In this document: positions 21,914-30,853 of the stretch, piece after piece
Layout: each line of letters starts with the position of its first letter
How positions within the stretch are numbered: position 1 is the first letter of the stretch
Source: Bradyrhizobium hipponense
GTDB lineage: Bacteria; Pseudomonadota; Alphaproteobacteria; Rhizobiales; Xanthobacteraceae
Assembly: GCF_008123965.1 (NCBI RefSeq)
Contig: NZ_VSTH01000176.1
Span: 1 to 63,446 of the forward strand
Length of the DNA: 63,446 nucleotides
Direction: 5' to 3'
Program-made: the position numbers and the translations under genes
Notes under the pieces: model-generated
The model's input: only the letters and a program-made list of their open reading frames with translations
Told to the model about the DNA's origin: nothing
Databases searched by the model: none

Positions 21914-22318
21914 ATGTTGCGAATCATTGCTCATGCGGCGCTGCTCGCCGGCGCGCTTGCGCTTGGCGGCTGCGGCTTTGCCGACAGCCGGGCGCCGGTG
22001 CCCGAATTCATGCGCATCAAGGAGGTCGAACAGCCGCCGCCCGAACCGCCCCCGGACGTCAAACGCGTGGTCCGCGAACAGATCGAAGTGGTCTTTCTCA
22101 CGACGTCCTACCCTCGCGAAGTGCAGGTCGCCCTGCCCCATCACGAGGTCCGCGGATCGGGCTGGACCGCCTGCGTCCGCGCGCAGCTCACCTCCGCGAC
22201 CGGAACGGCGCTCGGCCCCCAGACCTACATCGTGACGATCGCTGGCGGAAAGGTGATCGACCGCCGACGCGCGGAGGCCGAGGACATCTGCGGGACGGAA
22301 ACCTACGAGCCGATCTAG
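21914..22318 (+). CDS. lipoprotein, unknown function
   Basis: 134 residues with a lipoprotein signal (LRIIAHAALLAGALALGGC, lipobox LGGC). A proline-rich spacer (EVEQPPPEPPPDVKRVVREQ) is followed by a compact domain with two cysteines (SGWTACVRAQLTSATGTALG and AEAEDICGTETYEPI), which could form a disulfide. The second half looks like a small beta-sheet domain. It is probably anchored in a membrane facing the periplasm. No named family recognised. Confidence 0.68.
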   Translation: MLRIIAHAALLAGALALGGCGFADSRAPVPEFMRIKEVEQPPPEPPPDVKRVVREQIEVVFLTTSYPREVQVALPHHEVRGSGWTACVRAQLTSATGTALGPQTYIVTIAGGKVIDRRRAEAEDICGTETYEPI

Positions 22319-22460
22319 GCGACTGGGACGACGGCCGACGCGCTGGCGTCGGCATTCGCAGGCCCGGCGTCAGCGTGGGCGTCGGTGTCGGCGATCGCTG
22401 GTAATCGATAAGACTCGAGGAACGGGACCGGACGAGACAGCCCGCCCGGTCCTGTCCATG

Positions 22461-22928
22461 TCAGGTTTCGAGAGGATCGGCGGGCGTCACTGCGCGCGTC
22501 GACGACGGAAGCTGCGCGATGAAGCGTGCGAGCACCATACCGGCACACATCGCGGCGACGAATATGAAAGCGGAGATCGAGCCGAACCCAAGCGCGGTCA
22601 GCGCCGGTCCAGGACAGAAGCCCGCCAGTCCCCAGCCGATGCCGAAAATGGCGGGGCCAATAACAATTTTCGGATCGATGTCTTTTCGCATCGGAACATA
22701 AAATCGTTCGGCGAAGAACGGTCGCGCAAGCTTCGAGACCCGGTTGAAGCCGACGAAGGTGACGGCAATCGCGCCGGCCATCACGAAAGCGAGGCTGGCG
22801 TCCCAAGTCCCAGCGGGAATGCCGCCGACGTCCAGAAAGTTCAGCACCTTTGCCGGGTTCGACATGCCCGAGAGGATAAGGCCGAGGCCGAAGACCAGGC
22901 CGATTGCGAATTGAACGAATATTGCCAT
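22461..22928 (-). CDS. YeeE/YedE (DUF6691) family membrane protein
   Basis: 155 residues with about four membrane helices. The family signatures are FAIGLVFGLGLILSGMSNPA at the N-terminus and IGWGLAGFCPGPALTALGFG near the middle, with the conserved Cys in FCPGP. It is the partner half of the preceding gene: five bases separate them. In the YeeE/YedE family (TsuA of thiosulfate uptake) such Cys residues relay sulfur compounds through the membrane. Transport of a reduced sulfur species is the likely role, by family. Confidence 0.85.
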   Translation of the reverse strand: MAIFVQFAIGLVFGLGLILSGMSNPAKVLNFLDVGGIPAGTWDASLAFVMAGAIAVTFVGFNRVSKLARPFFAERFYVPMRKDIDPKIVIGPAIFGIGWGLAGFCPGPALTALGFGSISAFIFVAAMCAGMVLARFIAQLPSSTRAVTPADPLET

Positions 22929-22933
22929 CGCCG

Positions 22934-23362
22934 TCAGCTCCAGTGCCGCGTCACGAACACGGTGGCTATCGCCATTGCCATGAACGTGACGGTCGCGACC
23001 AGCGAGCGCACCGAAAGCCGCGACAGGCCGCAGACACCATGGCCGGACGTGCAGCCGCTGCCCCACACCGTGCCGAACCCCGTGAGCAATCCGGCCACAA
23101 TCAGGACCGCCGCACCGGCCTCGATCGTCTGCGTCGGAAAGCTGCCGGTGACCAGCCGCACCAGCACGGGGGCAGCGACAAGGCCTGCGACGAAAACGAG
23201 CCGGCCGGTGAACTCGCGGTCCTGGTAAGGCGGGAACAGTCGCGCCACGATGCCGCTGACGCCGGCGATCCGTCCCGTCGCCCACATCAGGAGCACCGCG
23301 GAGAGCCCGATCAAGGCACCGCCGAGCAGCGAGGCAATCGGCGTGAAAGGCGTGACAACCAT
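22934..23362 (-). CDS. YeeE/YedE family sulfur-transport protein
   Basis: 142 residues, four membrane segments, with the family motif FGTVWGSGCTSGHGVCGLSR whose cysteines are conserved in the YeeE/TsuA group. The start at 23362 (VVTPFTPIASLLGGALIGLS) is preceded by GGAGG six bases away; a longer start at 23401 is less good. With the next gene it forms the usual split pair that together corresponds to one full-length YeeE. No adjacent regulator or sulfurtransferase is present here. Confidence 0.86.
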   Translation of the reverse strand: MVVTPFTPIASLLGGALIGLSAVLLMWATGRIAGVSGIVARLFPPYQDREFTGRLVFVAGLVAAPVLVRLVTGSFPTQTIEAGAAVLIVAGLLTGFGTVWGSGCTSGHGVCGLSRLSVRSLVATVTFMAMAIATVFVTRHWS

Positions 23363-23505
23363 TTTGATCCTCCGACTCGAGAGCACCTCTTGTGCGTTCA
23401 TCGCTGCATCCGGCGGATTGCCGCCCGAATGATCAACGAGACGTTAACAATACCATTCGAATTGAAGGGGCGTCCCAACCGTATTTTCCAATCTTTGCGC
23501 TAAGC

Positions 23506-24723
23506 ATGGCCGCGTGGCGCGGATTTCGCCCGCGTGAACGGGGACGACGGGACGTGGTCGATATCGCGCACCAGGCTGCGATCAATCCGGCATCGGCAAA
23601 GGGCGCCGCGACGACCTGCGCGCTCGTCCCGCTCACGGCGATCGAACCCGGCCAATGGCGCGCGCTCGCGCAGCGGGCGATCGAGCCGAACGGCTATTAC
23701 CTGCCCGGTTGGGAGCTCGCCGTCAGCGCAACCGCGCGCGACCGCACCGGTGCATCGGCGCTCCCCGCATTTGACGGCTCTTCGAAGCGGCTGATCGGAT
23801 TGATGCCGGTGATCCCGCTTTGGCGTGCCTGGAAGATCCCCCTGCCCGCGCTGGTGAGCGCGCATCCGTATGGCACGCTGTGCGGCCCGCTGATCGACCG
23901 CGACGCCACGATCGAAGCGGCAACACGGCTGTTGCAGCAAGCCCGAGAGGCTGGCGCACACGCGTTGATCCTGCGCGACGTCGCGCTCGACGGCGCGGCG
24001 CTGATGTCGCTCGGTGAGGTCCTCGGCCGATCCGGACTGAAGCCGCGCATCCTCAGCTCCTACATCCGTGCCTGTCTCGATGCGACGCAGGACGGCGACG
24101 TGCTGTTGCGCGAGGCGCTTGGCGCCAAGAAGCTCAAGGAACTGCGCCGCCAGCGCCATCGCCTGGAGGAGCACGGGCCGGTCGTGTTCGACGTCGCGCG
24201 CAGGCCGGACGAGATCGGGCCCGCACTCGAAACATTCCTGCAGCTCGAAGCCAGCGGCTGGAAGGGCAACCGCGGTACCGCGCTGCTCCAGGATGCCGGC
24301 GATGCGACCTTCATCCGCCGCGCCGTGCCGGCGCTGGCGGAGACCGCGCAATGCGAGATCATCTCGCTCCGTGCTGGCACGACGCCGGTTGCCGCCGGCA
24401 TCGTGCTGCGGCATCAGGACCGCGCCTTCTTCTTCAAACTTGGCATCGACGAGCGCTTCGCAAAATATTCGCCAGGCGTGCAGCTCACGCTCGAGCTCAC
24501 CCGCCATCTCTGCACCGATCCGTCAATCGCCAGCGCGGATTCCACCGCGAGCGCCGATCATCCCATGATCAACCCGATCTGGCGCGGGCGCTTTGCGGTC
24601 GGCGACGTACTGATTCCGCTGAAGCGGAACGATCCAATGGTGGCCTTGATTCACGCGACGTTGATCGCGCACGGCTTCGCATACGAAACAGTGCGGCGCG
24701 TCATCCACCTGCTGCGCAGATGA
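23506..24723 (+). CDS. GNAT-like acetyltransferase of the CelD/BioF2 type
   Basis: 405 residues from the ATG at 23506. The C-terminal part holds the FemAB/GNAT-like fold seen in CelD-type proteins: KKLKELRRQRHRLEEHGPVV, FLQLEASGWKGNRGTALLQD near the middle, then GTTPVAAGIVLRHQDRAFFF and FAKYSPGVQLTLELTRHLC. Members are found in cellulose and other polysaccharide loci and probably acylate a glycan or lipid precursor. Here it stands alone, so the acceptor cannot be inferred from its neighbours. Confidence 0.78.
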   Translation: MAAWRGFRPRERGRRDVVDIAHQAAINPASAKGAATTCALVPLTAIEPGQWRALAQRAIEPNGYYLPGWELAVSATARDRTGASALPAFDGSSKRLIGLMPVIPLWRAWKIPLPALVSAHPYGTLCGPLIDRDATIEAATRLLQQAREAGAHALILRDVALDGAALMSLGEVLGRSGLKPRILSSYIRACLDATQDGDVLLREALGAKKLKELRRQRHRLEEHGPVVFDVARRPDEIGPALETFLQLEASGWKGNRGTALLQDAGDATFIRRAVPALAETAQCEIISLRAGTTPVAAGIVLRHQDRAFFFKLGIDERFAKYSPGVQLTLELTRHLCTDPSIASADSTASADHPMINPIWRGRFAVGDVLIPLKRNDPMVALIHATLIAHGFAYETVRRVIHLLRR

Positions 24724-24730
24724 AAGCGAG

Positions 24731-25396
24731 CTACTCCGCCGCCTGCGCGTTGATCTCCGCCGAGACTTCGCGGATGGCACGCGCGAGCATGTTCGGATCC
24801 TGCGCGCCGGAGACAGCGTATTTCTGCGCGAAGACGTAGGTCGGCACGCCGGAGATGCCCTTCTCCGCTGCCTCCTGCGCATCGCCCGAGACGCGCGCGA
24901 CGTCCTCGTCGGTGGCAAGACGGCGGCGCACGTCGTCTGCATCGAGCCCGATATCGGCCGCCGCCTGCACCAGTACGTTCGCGTCGGTGAGATCGCCGCC
25001 GTCGCGGAAATAGAGCTCCATCAAACGTTGCTTCATCTCGGGCGCCTTGCCGATTGCCTCCGCCCAGAGGATCAGGCGGTGGCAGTCGGTCGTATTGGGC
25101 TGGCGTGCAACCAGCTCGGGCCGGTAGACGAGGCCTTCTTCGCCCGCGGCGGCGACGACGCGGCCGGCAATGCCCTTATAGGCCTCGACCGAGCCGAACT
25201 TCTTGGTGAGATAGTCCTCACGGCTGATGCCCTCGCGCGGAACCCAGGGATTGAGGAAGAAGGGACGGAAGTTGAGCTTGACAGGAACGTCGGGCACGAG
25301 CGCGAGCGCGCTCTCGATCCGATGCTTGCCGATGTAGCACCAGGGGCACACCACGTCGGAGACGACGTCAATCTGGAGCGGTTTTAGCGTGCTCAT
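24731..25396 (-). CDS. DsbA family oxidoreductase (FrnE-like)
   Basis: 221 residues with a thioredoxin-fold active site CPWC in DVVSDVVCPWCYIGKHRIES close to the N-terminus, and the cis-Pro loop GISGVPTYVFAQKYAVSGAQ near residue 185. This is the FrnE / 2-hydroxychromene-2-carboxylate isomerase-like group. There is no signal peptide, so the protein is cytoplasmic. GGAGG sits seven bases before the ATG at 25396. A regulator of the XRE/MmyB type lies directly upstream in the same direction, with about 70 bases between. Confidence 0.88.
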   Translation of the reverse strand: MSTLKPLQIDVVSDVVCPWCYIGKHRIESALALVPDVPVKLNFRPFFLNPWVPREGISREDYLTKKFGSVEAYKGIAGRVVAAAGEEGLVYRPELVARQPNTTDCHRLILWAEAIGKAPEMKQRLMELYFRDGGDLTDANVLVQAAADIGLDADDVRRRLATDEDVARVSGDAQEAAEKGISGVPTYVFAQKYAVSGAQDPNMLARAIREVSAEINAQAAE

Positions 25397-25464
25397 ATCA
25401 GGGCCTCCTTCGGGCGATGCGGGTTCCCCGCAAGATAAGTCCAAGGCGCCTCGAGGCAAGAGCG

Positions 25465-26286
25465 CTAGCCCATTTTTGCCGCGATCTGCTTCAGCCGCTC
25501 GGCGGTGCGCTCGTCGGCCGGAAAGAACGTCTCCAGCGCCAGCTCCGACAGGGTGATGTCGACCGGCGTGCCGAACACCATGGTGGTGGAGAAGAAGCTG
25601 AGGATCTCCCCCTGATGGCGCAACTTGAAGGGAATCGCGACATTGTCGCTCGACAAAGGTCCCGACCGCGCCGGAATGGGATAACTCTTGAGATCGTTGT
25701 ATAGCTTGATCAGCTCGGCGTCGGCCGTCGCCTCGCATTGCCGGTGCAATCGCTCCAGAAGATGTCCACACCACTCCGCGAGATTGACCGTGCGCGGCGC
25801 CAGAGCCTCGGGATGAAAGGCGAGCCGCAGCACGTTGAAGGGCTGGTCGAGCAGCCGCTGCGGAATGCCCTCGAGCAGCGGCGCCACCATGCGGTTGGCG
25901 GATACGAGATTCCAGTGCCGGTCCACCGCGAGTGCCGGATTGGGCTCATGCGCCCTAAGGACGAGGTCGATCGCCTGGCGGGCTGATTTCAAGGCGGGAT
26001 CCTCCAGCCGACGCTGCGGAAACGCTGGCGCATAGCCGGCGGCGACCAGCAGCACGTTGCGTTCGCGCAAGGGCACGTCGAGACGCTCGGCGAGCTTCAG
26101 CACCATCTCGCGCGAGGGCGCGGCGCGGCCGGTCTCGACAAAGCTCAAATGCCGGGAGGAGATTTCGGCCTCGCCCGCGAGATCGAGCTGACTCATGCGG
26201 CGGCGCTGCCGCCATTCGCGCAGATGGTCGCCGATATGAATCGGCTGGCTGCGTTCGGCCCGGGCCGTGGATGCATGTGCGTTCAT
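25465..26286 (-). CDS. XRE family regulator with MmyB-like ligand-binding domain
   Basis: 273 residues. The N-terminal HTH is HLREWRQRRRMSQLDLAGEA, ISSRHLSFVETGRAAPSREM (about 23-62). The rest is the MmyB-like domain, which resembles PAS-type ligand-binding folds: ALAVDRHWNLVSANRMVAPL and AFHPEALAPRTVNLAEWCGH. Known MmyB-type regulators bind a fatty-acid-like ligand and control a neighbouring dehydrogenase. Here the adjacent gene is a FrnE-like DsbA protein. A perfect palindrome lies 32 bases upstream of the ATG and is a good autoregulatory operator candidate. Confidence 0.88.
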   Translation of the reverse strand: MNAHASTARAERSQPIHIGDHLREWRQRRRMSQLDLAGEAEISSRHLSFVETGRAAPSREMVLKLAERLDVPLRERNVLLVAAGYAPAFPQRRLEDPALKSARQAIDLVLRAHEPNPALAVDRHWNLVSANRMVAPLLEGIPQRLLDQPFNVLRLAFHPEALAPRTVNLAEWCGHLLERLHRQCEATADAELIKLYNDLKSYPIPARSGPLSSDNVAIPFKLRHQGEILSFFSTTMVFGTPVDITLSELALETFFPADERTAERLKQIAAKMG

Positions 26287-26317
26287 GGTCGAAAACCTAG
26301 CATGCGGATTTCACCCC

Positions 26318-26342
26318 ATCCATTACCCCCGAGGTAATGGAT
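26318..26342. promoter_or_regulatory. perfect palindrome, candidate operator of the XRE/MmyB regulator
   Basis: ATCCATTACC - CCCGA - GGTAATGGAT: two 10-base arms pair perfectly around 5 bases. It lies 32 bases upstream of the regulator's ATG, in the promoter zone. Such a compact dyad is what a dimeric XRE-family protein binds. There is no T-run, so a terminator is unlikely. Confidence 0.65.
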
Positions 26343-26973
26343 ATTGGCACGTAACCGTCTGATTTCGCTGTCCGAAGAAGCTGCTCGATACCAACAAAAA
26401 TACCAACATTTCAAAGTCCACGGACCGACGATAAACCAGTGTAGCTCTTGTCCGGAAACAGCGTGGCGATCACTTCTAGCCGGCATTGTAGTTGTTGAGC
26501 GTCGGACTGCCGTCCCGCTTCGCCTCCTGCACGCCTATGTGGAGGGTATCGTTGAACGTATTACCGTGTTGAACATACTACCGTAATAGGTGCTGGCCGT
26601 GAGCATCTGGTACGGCGGGCCAACATCTGCACCGCAAACAACGAGACGATCCGGCCGACGCTAGGTGCGAGGGACTCATCTTGAGATCCAATCCCCACCA
26701 GATGGAACGCCTGTTTGCGAGGCACCTTGCTTGTTTAAGCAACATCCAGCGCTGATTGTCTACTTGAGCGGTGCGGTTCCGGCCAGAGATGCTGTCGGCA
26801 ACAGGCTGGATCGTCTGCGCAACTACTCAGGGAGAGGGGAAGGAATAGATAGCGATCCTGATTCACTGCAAGAGACCCCATTCTCAATTTCAACAACCCC
26901 GTATCTGCGCTGATTTCAGCTCCTCATCACGGCGTTCGCTCCGGAAAAGACCAAGGAATTGCCTGGAGGTACT
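26343..26973. other. intergenic stretch without recognised gene
   Basis: About 630 bases of lower GC content than the flanks. The short frames here (for example 26344-26586 and 26665-26913, plus strand) show no domain, signal peptide or convincing ribosome-binding site. The repeated phrase GTTGAACGTATTACC / GTTGAACATACTACC at about 26551-26582 is an imperfect direct repeat of unknown meaning. Confidence 0.4.
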
Positions 26974-27195
26974 GTGCCGACCGGATTTGTAGTTTGGTTT
27001 AACAAGTTTAAGGGTTACGGGTTCATTAGACCCGACGGCGGAGGCAAAGACATATTCGTTCATATGTCGGCAGTTGAACAAGCCGGCCTTTCCACGTTGC
27101 TCGAGGGGCAACGGGTAGGCTACGAGCTCGTGTCAGTCTCTGGCAAGATGACCGCCAGTCAACTGCGAATGAGCACTCTCCCAACCGAGGGATAA
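26974..27195 (+). CDS. cold-shock domain protein
   Basis: 73 residues forming one cold-shock domain. RNP-1 is KGYGFIRP (in FNKFKGYGFIRPDGGGKDIF) and RNP-2 is IFVHMSAV. The C-terminal strands read LLEGQRVGYELVSVSGKMTA. It binds single-stranded RNA or DNA. I start at the GTG at 26974, with GGAGGT just upstream; a TTG at 26959 is the alternative. The N-terminal WFNKFKGYG differs slightly from the common WFNxTKGFG, as in several divergent rhizobial copies. Confidence 0.86.
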   Translation: MPTGFVVWFNKFKGYGFIRPDGGGKDIFVHMSAVEQAGLSTLLEGQRVGYELVSVSGKMTASQLRMSTLPTEG

Positions 27196-27271
27196 GCTCA
27201 GTTCGCCGGTGCAATCTAATTGCTGACCTGCTCCCGTGCGCGGACATCGTCGGTCTTCACCGCGAGGTCCT

Positions 27272-28006
27272 TCATATCATGTCTCTGTCATGCAGCATTC
27301 GAAAGTTCCTGACCATATCGTTGTACCGTCCAATCAGGTCTATGAGTTCGTCGCCATGATCCGACAGAAAACCGGCAATGCCCGAAGCGACTGCCTGCAT
27401 CTTTGCGTCAATCTGTCCCAATAGCTCGCTTCGGGCTGCACCGTAGTGATCCGCGAAAGGATGAGCGACATCGGACCATTCGCTTGCGATTCTCATGGTA
27501 TCAAAGATTGGCAGTTTCGACTTTGGCGCAACGTCATACCAGCGATCCACGAGCGCACCCCGATCGATAGCCTCCGCTGGCAGGGCCCCGACGCCAGCCG
27601 ACCAACCACCCGCTCGCTCGACATCGACAGAAAGCAGCTCCAGCGTCTCGTCATGAAGGCAGTCAATCTCCTTCATGGAGTCATTGAACATGTCGCTCAG
27701 CCGCGCCAACTGCGACCACGCAAGTCTTAAATGCTGGTAGTGTGACAATTCGCCTCGCGCCCACGGATATTCACCGGCGACAACCCGGCAGGCGATCATG
27801 TCGCCATACACCGTGCGCAGCTGCAGAAGCGCCCTCAGCTCCGCTTTCAAGCGCTGATGAATGGCCGAGATTCCTCCTCTCGTTCTATCCGGTACGAACT
27901 CAAATGAGGGGTCGGACAGGCACATCAGGTTTTCACCAGCCAACTCGACGATCGGTGCGATCAGCCGGTCAATCTCGCTTACCGTTGGCTTGTCCACCCT
28001 GGTCAT
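27272..28006 (-). CDS. hypothetical protein
   Basis: A 244-residue reading frame of mixed helical composition, starting TRVDKPTVSEIDRLIAPIVE at the ATG at 28006. Recognisable stretches are LKAELRALLQLRTVYGDMIA and RLSDMFNDSMKEIDCLHDET; the C-terminus is GDELIDLIGRYNDMVRNFRM. No signal peptide or membrane segment. I do not recognise a family. The balanced amino-acid composition and lack of a competing frame suggest it is a real protein. Confidence 0.5.
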   Translation of the reverse strand: MTRVDKPTVSEIDRLIAPIVELAGENLMCLSDPSFEFVPDRTRGGISAIHQRLKAELRALLQLRTVYGDMIACRVVAGEYPWARGELSHYQHLRLAWSQLARLSDMFNDSMKEIDCLHDETLELLSVDVERAGGWSAGVGALPAEAIDRGALVDRWYDVAPKSKLPIFDTMRIASEWSDVAHPFADHYGAARSELLGQIDAKMQAVASGIAGFLSDHGDELIDLIGRYNDMVRNFRMLHDRDMI

Positions 28007-28415
28007 TCTTACAACATCCAGCAACGCTTAGCCGTTTCGGCGTCTGACCCGATGCTTCGTTGGCTTGCGAATCCCCTGTCCCGAGCCTCTCAGGGTTCAG
28101 TCGTTTTCGGAAGCCCAATTTGTGCTCAGAATCAAGCCGGCGAGGCAATATCAAGCCTGCGCCCGCCGGGGCGATGTGCAGGACCCGATCGCGAAAAGCC
28201 CACTGTTGCAGGAGGCTTACGCCGATGCGTTGAGGATGTCCGGCCTCAAGGCTGCGGGCTGAGTAACTGGCCTTTAAGGCGCAGGCGACCACAAAGACCG
28301 CACCCAAAGGAGCCCTATGCACCCGTGCCAACGAACGATGTCGACCGCCCGCGGAAGAGCTCAGCACCAGAAGGGCTCGGCTTACGCGTCCCTCGGCTTC
28401 CGATTGACGCCGCGA
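28007..28415. other. intergenic stretch before the polysaccharide locus
   Basis: About 400 bases. A 65-residue plus-strand frame (28065-28262, ending QEAYADALRMSGLKAAG) is the only somewhat protein-like sequence and could be a fragment; I cannot assign it. No operator of the locus-wide TTGAY-N4-STCAA type is present here. Confidence 0.35.
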
Positions 28416-29699
28416 CTATTTCAATTTGACTTTTGCCGACGGCACACCCGTGAGCGGCTTCGTCAAATTGTCGTTGACGCTGCGAGCGAGACCGTAACGG
28501 GCAGCCCCCTGCCTGCCCAATTCCAATTGTTGCACTCTATTCCCGGCCCCGCCCGAACGCGCGATGTTGCCTTGTGGCCGTCTCCGGCCAAGCAGTTCGT
28601 CGTATACCTCCAGCGTCCTGTGCGCGATGTCGGACCAATCGTATCGCTGAGCACTCTCGCAGCGGACGGCTTCGCGCTCCTCCGCATTCAGGCTGGCGAG
28701 CGTCAGCGCCGAAAGCTTTGCGCGCATCTCCTCGCAATCTCCGACATGGAAAATGCGGGCGGGATCGTCCACGACTTCGAGGTTGGGAGCAATATCACTC
28801 ACCAGCACCGGCAATCCATAGCTAAGCGCTTCGAGCAACACAATGGGTAGGCCCTCGTGTGACGAAGGCAACACGAACAGCGCGGCGTGCGCATAGAGTT
28901 GTCGCAACGCATCGCCGGTCTGAAAGCCCGCCATGACGACGTTTTGCCGGCCGGCCGCCTCTCTGACCAGCTGATCTGCGTATTCGCTCTGGTGATCGAT
29001 CTTGCCAACGATCGCCAACTTCCATCCAGGCAGCGCCGCGGCCGAAAACGCACGCAGGAGATCGAGCTGGCGTTTCTCGGGGACCAGCCGGCCGACCGTG
29101 AGTACGTATCGTCCTGGCTCCAATCCCAATTCGACGACCTCGTCGCTCTGTTGCGGCATCTCCGAGAACACGACCCCATTCGGTATCACCTCGCACGGCT
29201 GGCCATATTTGGAGGCAATAAGGTCGCCGATACTACGGCTGACAGCGATGCGTTTGTTGGCGTAGCGCATCCCCATCGCTTCACCGGTCCGCAGCACCGC
29301 CCGCGCCGCCCAGCCCCACTTCTCGCGGTTGTAGTCCTCGCCGTGATGGGTGACGACGACCTGCAGACCGATGGCCCGCAGCAATGGCGTTACGATTGCG
29401 GGTCCGATGCCGTGAATGTGCACCAGACCCGGCCTCCGAACCGCAGCAACAATCGCACAAATCACGGCATGCAGCAGCGTTTCGAAGTACTTGTTTGGCA
29501 CGGTCCACAGCCGCAATATGCGGACGCCCTTCCATACTTTTGCGAGGCCGGGCTCGACATAGGGCGATCGCATGCACACGGTGACTCGTCTGCCGAGTTC
29601 GACCACCCGTGGCGCAAGATTCTCTGCGTGCGCTTCGATGCCACCCTGGATCTGCGGGAAACCACGAAAGCCGAACATGTAGATCTCACGCCTGCTCAT
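28416..29699 (-). CDS. glycosyltransferase family 4 with DUF1972 N-terminal domain
   Basis: 427 residues. The N-terminal MFGFRGFPQIQGGIEAHAEN is the DUF1972 signature found in rhamnosyltransferase-like GT4 enzymes. The C-terminal GT-B domain carries RYVLTVGRLVPEKRQLDLLR and the nucleotide-sugar motif FVLPSSHEGLPIVLLEALSY with the E-x7-E pattern. It transfers a sugar during polysaccharide repeat-unit assembly at the cytoplasmic face. GGAGGAAA precedes the ATG. It is the last of three minus-strand genes (GT4, radical SAM, GT4) read as one unit. Confidence 0.9.
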   Translation of the reverse strand: MSRREIYMFGFRGFPQIQGGIEAHAENLAPRVVELGRRVTVCMRSPYVEPGLAKVWKGVRILRLWTVPNKYFETLLHAVICAIVAAVRRPGLVHIHGIGPAIVTPLLRAIGLQVVVTHHGEDYNREKWGWAARAVLRTGEAMGMRYANKRIAVSRSIGDLIASKYGQPCEVIPNGVVFSEMPQQSDEVVELGLEPGRYVLTVGRLVPEKRQLDLLRAFSAAALPGWKLAIVGKIDHQSEYADQLVREAAGRQNVVMAGFQTGDALRQLYAHAALFVLPSSHEGLPIVLLEALSYGLPVLVSDIAPNLEVVDDPARIFHVGDCEEMRAKLSALTLASLNAEEREAVRCESAQRYDWSDIAHRTLEVYDELLGRRRPQGNIARSGGAGNRVQQLELGRQGAARYGLARSVNDNLTKPLTGVPSAKVKLK

Positions 29700-29718
29700 C
29701 TGGATTTCCTCCGCGAAT

Positions 29719-30852
29719 TCAATTGTTCATGAAAGTTCGCAACGGGTAATGTTCGTCGGGGGTAATGCGCCCCTTGACCAATCGGGCCTTGACGTTCTTG
29801 TTCAGGAAGGACGTTCGTTCGACGTGCGGGGACGGCCTCACGTCGGAATAATTGATGTAGCTGTCAAAGCAGATGCTCTTGCCGATCGATACCTTCAGCT
29901 TGTTCTTGAGGACCCAGAGCAGGGGATCGGATTTCGGCAGCTGAGGGACCAGGTTCGACCGCATGGCGGTCCGCGCGGTTGTCACCATCCAGCAATTCTG
30001 GCCGCAGCCAGCGACCTTCTTCCGCGTCTGCTGCGCGACCTCGCTGTTCATGATCTCGTCCCATGACTGGCGCGCAAGATTGCCCATGGGAAGATCGGAC
30101 CGGACGTTGCAAGCCCATACGTCCGACCAAGGATCGATGAACGCGAAATCCCTGCCTGCGCTGCAGGGTATCAGCCGATCGTGACCAAGGATCTTCTCGA
30201 TCAAACCGAGATTCAGGTAGGCCCGAAACCAGTTCTTTGGCTTCGGACTGCGCAACATCGCCGAAATCAGTCCTTCGACCTTTCGCGCGACCGCCTTGCG
30301 ATCATAGAAGTAGTTGTCGTTCTTGTAGAACTGCCACGCGTTGTGGAGCGTGGAGGTCGCCAGCTCGAAGCCTTCCGTCCGGGCAAATTCGTAGACATCG
30401 ACGAGCTGATCGACGTTCTCATCCTGAATGACCATCGCAAAACCGAGATCGGTGCCACCCGCCTCACGAAGCATACGGAGTCCTGCGATCTTGGTGCTAT
30501 AGCCGTCCTTCTCGCCGCGAATCCTGTCGTTCGTTTCCTTATCGCCCTCCAGCGAGAACCGCACCTTGATATTCGGATACTTCTTGATGATTGGAACCAG
30601 GCGCTCAGCGTGAAGGCCGTTCGACGATATCTCCGTCACCCTTGCCTTGGGATAGAGAAGGTCGATCACTTCCGAGAGGTCTTTGCGAAGCGTCGGTTCT
30701 CCGCCTGATACATTCAGGTTGTCAAATCCGGCAGGAAGTTTTGACAGCGTGTCGAGCGACACCTCTTCCTTCGGCTCGGTCGGGTTTTGCCAGATGTAAC
30801 ACATCTGGCACTTCGAATTGCAGCGGAACGTTGAAATGACAGTGAGGTCCAT
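29719..30852 (-). CDS. radical SAM protein with SPASM-like C-terminal cysteines
   Basis: 377 residues from the ATG at 30852. The radical SAM motif is CNSKCQMCYIW close to the N-terminus (CxxxCxxC), followed by the GGEPTLRKDL stretch that binds SAM. A second cysteine group (IPCSAGRDFAFIDPWSDVWAC, then VAGCGQNCWM) looks like a SPASM/twitch auxiliary Fe-S site. The start codon is one base after the stop of the upstream GT4, and its own stop is about 20 bases before the next GT4, so all three are co-translated. The substrate is unknown; the context points to a glycan or nucleotide-sugar. Confidence 0.88.
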   Translation of the reverse strand: MDLTVISTFRCNSKCQMCYIWQNPTEPKEEVSLDTLSKLPAGFDNLNVSGGEPTLRKDLSEVIDLLYPKARVTEISSNGLHAERLVPIIKKYPNIKVRFSLEGDKETNDRIRGEKDGYSTKIAGLRMLREAGGTDLGFAMVIQDENVDQLVDVYEFARTEGFELATSTLHNAWQFYKNDNYFYDRKAVARKVEGLISAMLRSPKPKNWFRAYLNLGLIEKILGHDRLIPCSAGRDFAFIDPWSDVWACNVRSDLPMGNLARQSWDEIMNSEVAQQTRKKVAGCGQNCWMVTTARTAMRSNLVPQLPKSDPLLWVLKNKLKVSIGKSICFDSYINYSDVRPSPHVERTSFLNKNVKARLVKGRITPDEHYPLRTFMNN

Positions 30853-30853
30853 T

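Noticed and set aside
22315..23285. Longer YeeE-like frames upstream of 22928
   Set aside because: The extra N-terminal part is an out-of-frame translation of the first YeeE gene; the ATG at 22928 gives the proper family start.
28317..28850. 177-residue plus-strand frame
   Set aside because: Antisense to the well-conserved DUF1972 glycosyltransferase; composition is that of a GC-rich shadow frame.
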